A stretch of DNA of 64,000 bases from Kordiimonadales bacterium (lineage in GTDB: Bacteria > Pseudomonadota > Alphaproteobacteria > Sphingomonadales > Kordiimonadaceae). The translations under genes and the position numbers were made by a program. The notes under the pieces were generated by a model that saw only the letters and a list, made by a program, of their open reading frames with translations, did not search any database and was not told where the DNA came from. Numbering within the stretch: position 1 is the stretch's first letter; each line of letters begins with the position of its first letter. Positions 57,839-64,000 of this stretch are shown here, one piece after another. Location: contig NVTU01000012.1 of NCBI GenBank assembly GCA_002401685.1, positions 1 through 64,000 of the forward strand, given 5' to 3'.

Positions 57839-59410
57839 TCAGGCGTCTTCTACCGTTACTGTGGCAAGGGATCGCTTATGAGCCGCAGCAGCCGCCTTGA
57901 GCCCTTCCATTCTTTTCTTGAGCGCGCGCAAATATTTGTCGCTAAAAGCCCAATCGATCATCAGCTGCAACTTCGCCTTTGCTTCGTCGTATCGCTTTGC
58001 TTTCCGCAAGGCGGCTACTTCCATTGACTTGCCGTTATTGAGTGCCGGCGCGAGGTATCTAATAGATTCCAGTATCTCAAAAGTTTCTGGCTTTACCTCC
58101 ACGTCTATGCGGAACGTCATATAGACGTACGCTGTCAGGGCCGGCAAATATGACGGATCAATTTTTATCGCTTTGGCATATAGGTTTTTGACACGGCGTA
58201 ACAGCGCTGGTGAATTCTCCTTATTTTCCGGAGATTCGTCAAGAATCTTGCCCTTCAACGTCAGGGCGGCGACGTTATCAGGCGCGATCTCGAGCGCAGC
58301 ATCTATATATTTCCCTGCACTGGTATAATCATCATCAACCCGAGCAATGCGCGCTAAATACATGTTGAGGTCCAGGGGGCGAACGCCTGCGGCAAGTGCC
58401 TTTACGAAACGTTTCTTCACCTCTTTTTTGCGGCGTTTGGCTTTGCCGCCACTATTCCAAAGCTTGCCAGTTAACAGCAGCGCCTCATCAACGATGATCT
58501 TAGATTCCGCTTTTGACAACGCACGCACAGTAGATAATTTAAAGTCAGGCATTTTGTCCGTAAGGTCAATCACGCCCACAGCCAGTTCCCTGCCAAACCA
58601 GTAAGATTTTACTTCTTTGTCAAAATCCGAAAACGATGTTTTAAAAGTTTCTTGAAAAAGCTTTTCGTAATCTGAACCCGGCTGGTTTATGCCTTTGATA
58701 AAGTCCCCGATCGCGGTGGTTCGGCCCCGTCCGGAATTATGGATATAGTGTGCCAGAAGCCAGCCTTGTGCATACATTTCGCCGAGCCGGTTCTGGTTAC
58801 GCACCTTACCTACATACTCCCCTTTTATTTTGAATATTTCATTCATCCGCAACCAATTACGGTCCGTTTTAAGGAGAGGAAATCGTTGAACTGCAGGTTT
58901 GCCGATAATGGCTTTCTTGCCATCGAATTCCATTGTGCCGAGATATTCGGCAAAGCCTTCACTGTACCAGCGCGGGTAATTCAAGGAACTATACTGGTTC
59001 GTAATGTGATGCACATACTCATGAAAAATGACTTGGATCCCCGACGTTTGCCAGATCTTCTTACCATTTTCGAGCGACATCGCCGATGCAGCACCGTTGG
59101 CGGAGGCCTGATAAATTCCAAGCGTGCGCGCTTCGTTCATATCTTTCTGATATGTTTTAAGTTTGCTAAAGCCATAGATCTTCAAGCGCGGTGCTGGGTC
59201 TTCGCTCAAATCCAAACCTGTCAATTGGCCAACCGTAAAACGGAATTTCTCAAGGTCCAAAATAACCTTTTTGGCGGCCTCTTCATCTAAGTCCGTGTAG
59301 AAAACGAAATGATCGCTCTCAAGGTGCAGCCACTGTCGCGGTGCAGCCTGAGCGGGCGCGGCAACCAGCGACACCAGAAGCAACGCTAAAAAGGAACAGA
59401 AAAAACGCAT
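57839..59410 (-). CDS. Secreted HExxH peptidase (peptidase MA-like) with C-terminal TPRs
   Basis: This protein has 523 residues from ATG 59410 with GGGGG upstream; a longer frame to 59479 lacks a signal peptide at its start. A signal peptide (MRFFCSFLALLLVSLVAAPAQA) is followed by a gluzincin-type domain with HEYVHH at 130-135 and the third zinc ligand region WYSEGFAEYLG (Glu151). The region 350-500 has TPR-like repeats (YTSAGKYIDAALEIAPDNVAALTLKG, LYAKAIKIDPSYLPALTAYVY). It is probably a periplasmic or outer-membrane-associated metallopeptidase. It is embedded in the S9 peptidase cluster on the opposite strand. Confidence 0.85.
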   Translation of the reverse strand: MRFFCSFLALLLVSLVAAPAQAAPRQWLHLESDHFVFYTDLDEEAAKKVILDLEKFRFTVGQLTGLDLSEDPAPRLKIYGFSKLKTYQKDMNEARTLGIYQASANGAASAMSLENGKKIWQTSGIQVIFHEYVHHITNQYSSLNYPRWYSEGFAEYLGTMEFDGKKAIIGKPAVQRFPLLKTDRNWLRMNEIFKIKGEYVGKVRNQNRLGEMYAQGWLLAHYIHNSGRGRTTAIGDFIKGINQPGSDYEKLFQETFKTSFSDFDKEVKSYWFGRELAVGVIDLTDKMPDFKLSTVRALSKAESKIIVDEALLLTGKLWNSGGKAKRRKKEVKKRFVKALAAGVRPLDLNMYLARIARVDDDYTSAGKYIDAALEIAPDNVAALTLKGKILDESPENKENSPALLRRVKNLYAKAIKIDPSYLPALTAYVYMTFRIDVEVKPETFEILESIRYLAPALNNGKSMEVAALRKAKRYDEAKAKLQLMIDWAFSDKYLRALKKRMEGLKAAAAAHKRSLATVTVEDA

Positions 59411-59685
59411 AGAAATAACCCCCAATATAGTAAACAAAAGTTCAACCGCAATGTTATGAACAAAACAGAATGGAAGCAAGCCGATCTCACGAAAATATCA
59501 ACTATAAAGCGACAGAAAATTCTTGCCCTAGCAAGAACAAACTTACAAGTTTAGGCAGCAGGCTCAGAATAAAAGCCGAACAAGCTGCACACGCCCACTC
59601 TACCATTCATTGCTTTACATATAAGCGAAAGTATATAAATTCAGGGTAGGGATTAAGTGCCTTTGGCACTTCTTTGGGGGAATTC

Positions 59686-61686
59686 ATGAAACATCTACTT
59701 ACGCAGGTCACTGCTATAGTTTTCTTATGCGCGTTCAGCGCTCACGCATCCAATACAGCTTCAAACAAAGTCCCGCTGGCAACTTTCGCCGCCAAACCGG
59801 ATTTGCGCGCCGCAGAGCTATCTCCAAACGGTGAAAAAATAGCCTTCATTGCCCGGTTTGCAGGCAAGGATAACATTGTTTTTCAAAACTTGGACGGCAC
59901 CAACGGTGTACTTGTTAGAACACCCGAGCAACTGGACGTGGAGAACTTTATTTGGGCCAACGATACGGTAATTATAATGGTTGTCGGTGGGCTACGCACA
60001 TGGGGTGCCCTTCAGAGCACAAGGAAAGTCCCGCGCACCACCGCGTTTTCTTACGATCTGATTACCAAAGAATATACATGGCTCGGCGCGCCTGATCGGC
60101 GCGGCATAGGTAGGAAAGGATTTAGCTCTACCGAACGGCTAAGCCAGTATGAGACGATTTTCGACCGACTACCCAATGACCATGACCACATCCTGATGAA
60201 GCTTGATTTCGGCTTAGACGCTTCTAAAGGGATCTACAAAGTCAATATCCGCACGGGCCGTCGCGGCAAAGCCCTAGCAAATATTGACGGCATTTCAAAT
60301 TGGTATGCGGACCAATCTTCAGTTCTTCGTATTGGCTTCGGTAAAAAAGGCCGAAAAAGGGATCGACCCTACGGCGTTTATAAAGACGCTGATGGGACTT
60401 GGATTACGATAAAAGAATTAGCGTGGCGAAAAGAATATAAATTCGAGGGCCTTACGTCAGACCCAAAAATTATATTTGTGAAGGGCTTAGCCGATCATGG
60501 CAGAGACGCCCTTTACAAGCTTGATATCAGTTCTGGCGAAATACTTGAAAAAACATACCAGCGCGAGGCAGTAGACGTCGGCACATTGCAATATGACGCA
60601 TGGTCCGGGGCAGCAATCGGCATTTCCTATACCGAGGAATTCCGACATGTGAAGTATTTCGATAAAGGGTACCGCACTGTCCAGAAAACCATGAACAAAG
60701 CACTGAAAGGCGCAACCAACAGCATTGTTGGCCATAACCCCACCAAAAACCTATATCTTATATCCTCTCGAACTGACCGAAATCCGGGTCACTATTACCT
60801 GTATGACCGTGCTAATAAGGCACTCACCTTCATTGCTGAAACCAGAGCAGGTATTGACCCCAACACAGCAGGCTCCACCCGTGGCGTGACAATACCCGTC
60901 AGAGATGGCACTGAGATCACAGCTTTTCTCACCACGCCCTCAGAGACAGTGCACAAGGCCCTCCCAACCATAGTCATCCCCCATAGCACCCTTTCCACAC
61001 CGGATAACGCTGAATGGGATTATTTGTCGCAGTTTTATGCCAGCCGCGGGTATTTGGTTCTTCGGCCCAATTACCGCGGGTCTAAAGGATACGGGGATGC
61101 GTTCCTAGAACAGGGATCAATGCAATGGAGCGGCCTGATGCAGGATGACATCACCGACGCCACAAAGTGGCTGATCAACAAAGGCCTTGCAGACCCTGAC
61201 CGCATTTGCATCGTAGGTATTTCTTACGGAGGTTATGCCGCGCTGATGGGCACAATCAAAGAACCAAGCCTCTATAAATGTACTGTCTCAGTGAATGGCG
61301 CCGTGAATATTCCAAGGTTAAGGTACCTTTTCAAAACCAAGTTTAACGGTGACCCAACAAAAACCGACGGCACCAAAAGAAGCCGTGACGACAACGCTGT
61401 GCGCTGGCTCAAACACATGGGCCTAGATGGTTACAAAGACAAAGAGATATCGCCTTATCACAGGGCTAGGGAAATTAACGTGCCCGTTTTGCTAATGTCT
61501 TCCAAAGACGACTTTTTTGTCCCTTTCCACCTGGCTGCGACGCTTGATCGCCGATTAGGCAAACTTAAAAAAAATAGCAAATATGTGAGAATAGATATCG
61601 GTAGCCATCTGGTTACACGCGAAGATGCACGGCTTACATTCTTAAAGGAAACCGAAAAGTTCCTAGCGCAGCATATTGGTGATTAA
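59686..61686 (+). CDS. Secreted S9-family peptidase homologue, copy 3, altered oxyanion motif
   Basis: This protein has 666 residues from ATG 59686 (GGGGG, then 5 nt). A signal peptide (MKHLLTQVTAIVFLCAFSAHAS) precedes propeller and hydrolase domains. The nucleophile motif GISYGGYAALMG, the acid SSKDDFFVPF and the His DIGSHLVTRED are present. The HGGP loop found in the three sister proteins, which builds part of the oxyanion hole and cap, is replaced by PHSTLSTPDNA (His433). There is also a ~17-residue insertion after YLFKTKFNGDPTKTDG. Activity may be changed or reduced. Confidence 0.9.
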   Translation: MKHLLTQVTAIVFLCAFSAHASNTASNKVPLATFAAKPDLRAAELSPNGEKIAFIARFAGKDNIVFQNLDGTNGVLVRTPEQLDVENFIWANDTVIIMVVGGLRTWGALQSTRKVPRTTAFSYDLITKEYTWLGAPDRRGIGRKGFSSTERLSQYETIFDRLPNDHDHILMKLDFGLDASKGIYKVNIRTGRRGKALANIDGISNWYADQSSVLRIGFGKKGRKRDRPYGVYKDADGTWITIKELAWRKEYKFEGLTSDPKIIFVKGLADHGRDALYKLDISSGEILEKTYQREAVDVGTLQYDAWSGAAIGISYTEEFRHVKYFDKGYRTVQKTMNKALKGATNSIVGHNPTKNLYLISSRTDRNPGHYYLYDRANKALTFIAETRAGIDPNTAGSTRGVTIPVRDGTEITAFLTTPSETVHKALPTIVIPHSTLSTPDNAEWDYLSQFYASRGYLVLRPNYRGSKGYGDAFLEQGSMQWSGLMQDDITDATKWLINKGLADPDRICIVGISYGGYAALMGTIKEPSLYKCTVSVNGAVNIPRLRYLFKTKFNGDPTKTDGTKRSRDDNAVRWLKHMGLDGYKDKEISPYHRAREINVPVLLMSSKDDFFVPFHLAATLDRRLGKLKKNSKYVRIDIGSHLVTREDARLTFLKETEKFLAQHIGD

Positions 61687-61787
61687 CAGAAAACTGGTCT
61701 CGTGCGCCGGCCATTAGGCGGCGTCTATACTTTCGAATAAGTCCGACACACTTACGGATCAAGAAATACACACCTAGGGGGTACCAA

Positions 61788-63737
61788 ATGAATAAGTCGG
61801 TCAAACATCTAGCAATAGCCTGTGTGGTGTCGGCATTGTCGGCTCTATCGCCAGCAAATGCCAATAATGAAATGCCTTTAGAGGCCTTTGCCGCGCTGCC
61901 AAGCTTCAGCAATGCACGGCTTTCCCCAAACGGCGAAAAAATCGCCTATTCTATCAGTGCTCGGGGACGCAAACACATACTTTTTCAAAATGTTGACGGC
62001 ACCGGACAAGGCATTATAGCGCCGCCCAATGGGTGGGAGCTGAACAACTATCACTGGGCCAACGAAAATACACTTATTCTCTCGACAGGGAAATTACTGG
62101 ACCGGGATGCGTTTGCATCGGAAGCATATAATACCCGACTGTTTTCCTATCTGCTGAAAGAGCAAAAGTATGTGTGGCTTGGAAAACCTAAAGTACGGCG
62201 TGGGAGGCAAACCAGCGGCTCTTCCCAACAACGCGTTTCGCAGCAAGAAACTATCACCGATTACCTTTACCAAAATCCAAAATATATCCTGGTCTCGCTT
62301 GATTTCAATCTCGATTCCAACCCAGAGGTTTTTCGAGTAAACGTAAGAACTGGCAAACGAAAGCGTATTCGGCAGCAAATAACCGGAGTGAACACTTGGT
62401 ACACTGATCACACATCAACTGTTCGCGCCGGTTTTGGCTACACCGGCATCAGCAGAGACATTTGGTTTGGTACGTTCAGGAATGCCGAAGGTAACTGGAT
62501 CAGTATCGCCAAGCAGACATGGTCCAAAAAATATTACTTCATCGGCTTCAGCGCTGATCCCAACATTCTGTATGTTGGCGGTAACTCAAAATACGGGACT
62601 GACGCTGTTTATACACTTGATGCTAGAACCGGCGAAATTGTTGCCGAGGTATTCTCACACCCGACTGTAGATATGGACTATGTAGCCAAGCACCCAGCCA
62701 CCGGCCACCTTGTGGGTGTGGGCTACACCGATGATTATAGTCGCATAAAGTATTTCGATAAAACCTTGCGCAAAATTCAGCGCAGCATCAACAAGGTTCT
62801 CAAAGGCACTGTCAACACACTGGTTGGTCGTGCAAGCAACAAAGAACTTTACCTCTTTTACGTCCATAGCGATACCAACCCTGGGCAATATTATATTTAC
62901 GACCGCGAAAAAGGAACTCTGGGCTATATCGCGCTCGTTAGGGACGGCATCGACATCAATCAAACTGCATCCACCACGCTCGTCTCTGTCCCTGTTCGCG
63001 ACGGCACTAACATTCCTGGGTATTTGACAGTGCCGAAGGGGCTGTCTGCTAAAAATTTGCCAACGATCATAATGCCTCACGGCGGCCCCGGCGCCAGGGA
63101 TGACGCCAGTTGGGGCTATAAGGCACAATTTTATGCCAACCGTGGCTATCTCGTACTCAAACCACAGTTTCGCGGTTCCACGGGGTACGGCGATGCATTT
63201 TTCTACAAAGGCCGACACCAATGGGGCGGGTTAATGCAAGACGACATTACCGATGCCACGCGCTGGTTAATCAGCGAAGGAATGTCCGACCCTGAGCGAA
63301 TTTGCATCGTCGGGGCCTCTTTTGGTGGGTATGCAGCCTTGATGGGCGTCATCAAGGAACCCGGTCTCTACAAATGCGCAATATCCGTCAATGGAGTGGC
63401 CGACATTCCGCGCCTGAAGAATAATGATAAAAAATCTGTTGGCGGAAAAGCCTGGATAAAAAAGATGGGTTTAAAAGGCGCGAAAGACGAAACCGTATCA
63501 CCGTACCACCGCGCACAAGACGTTAGCGCGCCGGTTCTATTGATATCATCCAAAGATGATCAGCGCGTCCCGTACAAAATGTCAAAAGCCATGCACCAAC
63601 AACTGAAAAAGCTGAAAAAACCGAGTGTCTATGTCGAAGTCAAGGACGGCGGACATTCAATGGTGTCGGAGGCGGCTCGCCTGACGCTGTTGAGAGAAAC
63701 AGAAGCGTTCCTAGCGAAGCATATCGGAGGTGAGTGA
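61788..63737 (+). CDS. Secreted S9 (prolyl oligopeptidase family) peptidase, copy 4
   Basis: This 649-residue protein has a signal peptide (MNKSVKHLAIACVVSALSALSPANA), an N-terminal propeller-like domain (LEAFAALPSFSNARLSPNGEKIAYSIS at its start) and a hydrolase domain. Catalytic motifs are MPHGGPGARDD, GASFGGYAALMG, SSKDDQRVPY and DGGHSMVSEAA. AGGGGG lies before the ATG. It ends LAKHIGGE, the shared ending of the family copies. It follows copy 3 by about 100 nt and a terminator lies 160 nt downstream. Confidence 0.93.
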   Translation: MNKSVKHLAIACVVSALSALSPANANNEMPLEAFAALPSFSNARLSPNGEKIAYSISARGRKHILFQNVDGTGQGIIAPPNGWELNNYHWANENTLILSTGKLLDRDAFASEAYNTRLFSYLLKEQKYVWLGKPKVRRGRQTSGSSQQRVSQQETITDYLYQNPKYILVSLDFNLDSNPEVFRVNVRTGKRKRIRQQITGVNTWYTDHTSTVRAGFGYTGISRDIWFGTFRNAEGNWISIAKQTWSKKYYFIGFSADPNILYVGGNSKYGTDAVYTLDARTGEIVAEVFSHPTVDMDYVAKHPATGHLVGVGYTDDYSRIKYFDKTLRKIQRSINKVLKGTVNTLVGRASNKELYLFYVHSDTNPGQYYIYDREKGTLGYIALVRDGIDINQTASTTLVSVPVRDGTNIPGYLTVPKGLSAKNLPTIIMPHGGPGARDDASWGYKAQFYANRGYLVLKPQFRGSTGYGDAFFYKGRHQWGGLMQDDITDATRWLISEGMSDPERICIVGASFGGYAALMGVIKEPGLYKCAISVNGVADIPRLKNNDKKSVGGKAWIKKMGLKGAKDETVSPYHRAQDVSAPVLLISSKDDQRVPYKMSKAMHQQLKKLKKPSVYVEVKDGGHSMVSEAARLTLLRETEAFLAKHIGGE

Positions 63738-63896
63738 CACTAGTTTCGAACACGACGGCAGGGTCTTTATTCTACGATTCGTCGTCAATGGTGAGCTTTC
63801 ACCTAATTTCACTTTGTCTGAAGCGATTTTCTTTATCAAACAAAGTAACAACTGAAACAAATACTTGCTCTGCAGGTTAGAATAAAAAACTAATTT

Positions 63897-63935
63897 CGCC
63901 CTTGGAATTCTCATATTTTCCGGGGCGTTTTTTTT
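63897..63935 (+). terminator. Likely terminator downstream of S9 copy 4
   Basis: CGCCC, then GGAA, pair with TTCC and GGGCG, followed by an eight-T run. Confidence 0.7.
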
Positions 63936-64000
63936 ACATTCAGTTTCAACTAAAGTATAAAAAACCCGGGAACTAAAGTTGGGGTTCGATAGACTTGGGA

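Noticed and set aside
59664-59680. TGGCACTTCTTTGG, similar to a -24 box
   Set aside because: No TTGC -12 element follows, and it sits on the ribosome-site region of the S9 gene.

Overview
The window reads as the chromosome of a Gram-negative alphaproteobacterium with moderate GC content. Support comes from an mdh-sucCD-sucAB-lpd operon, an sdhCDAB operon, a COQ9-family gene next to xerC, ZapE, and many signal-peptide and outer-envelope style proteins. A Kordiimonadales-like lineage would fit, but this is an inference from gene content. I saw no tRNA, rRNA, CRISPR array or insertion sequence.

Layout. (1) 1-13652, minus strand: an exporter operon of one HlyD-like adaptor, one LolD/MacB-type ATPase and five consecutive full-length MacB/FtsX-type permeases, the last cut by the window edge. 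(2) 13653-16637: a divergent two-component system, an NtrC-family sigma54 activator and a PAS histidine kinase. The gap holds a near-consensus sigma54 promoter facing the exporter and three 16-bp palindromic candidate activator sites. (3) 16683-18545: a metallo-beta-lactamase-fold hydrolase and a DUF3667-like membrane protein. (4) 18733-23762: a divergent Lrp regulator and a three-gene set that looks like lysine catabolism (lysine 6-dehydrogenase-like enzyme, ThDP enzyme, ALDH7-like dehydrogenase). (5) 23855-31186: a glycosidase-fold protein, an unknown protein, a large TPR/glycosyltransferase-like protein, rpsU, COQ9, xerC and a small membrane protein. (6) 31222-33645: a sixth, orphan permease with its own sigma54-type promoter and two candidate activator sites nearly identical to one in region 2. 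(7) 34083-44227: a degenerate receiver protein and the TCA operon. (8) 44972-49951: a secreted protein, ZapE, a tyrosine phosphatase and a Wzx-like flippase. (9) 50047-53410: succinate dehydrogenase. (10) 53676-63737: four paralogous secreted S9 peptidases and one secreted HExxH peptidase/TPR protein.

The main inferred system joins regions 1, 2 and 6: the kinase and sigma54 activator probably control both the five-permease exporter and the distant sixth permease through shared palindromes. The substrate is unknown.

A second theme is gene-end duplication. Decayed copies of the 3' ends plus terminators of rpsU (26395-26578) and lpd (34022-34281) each lie downstream of the intact gene with one extra gene between. 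The lpd copy differs almost only at synonymous positions, which suggests it came from a diverged functional homologue.
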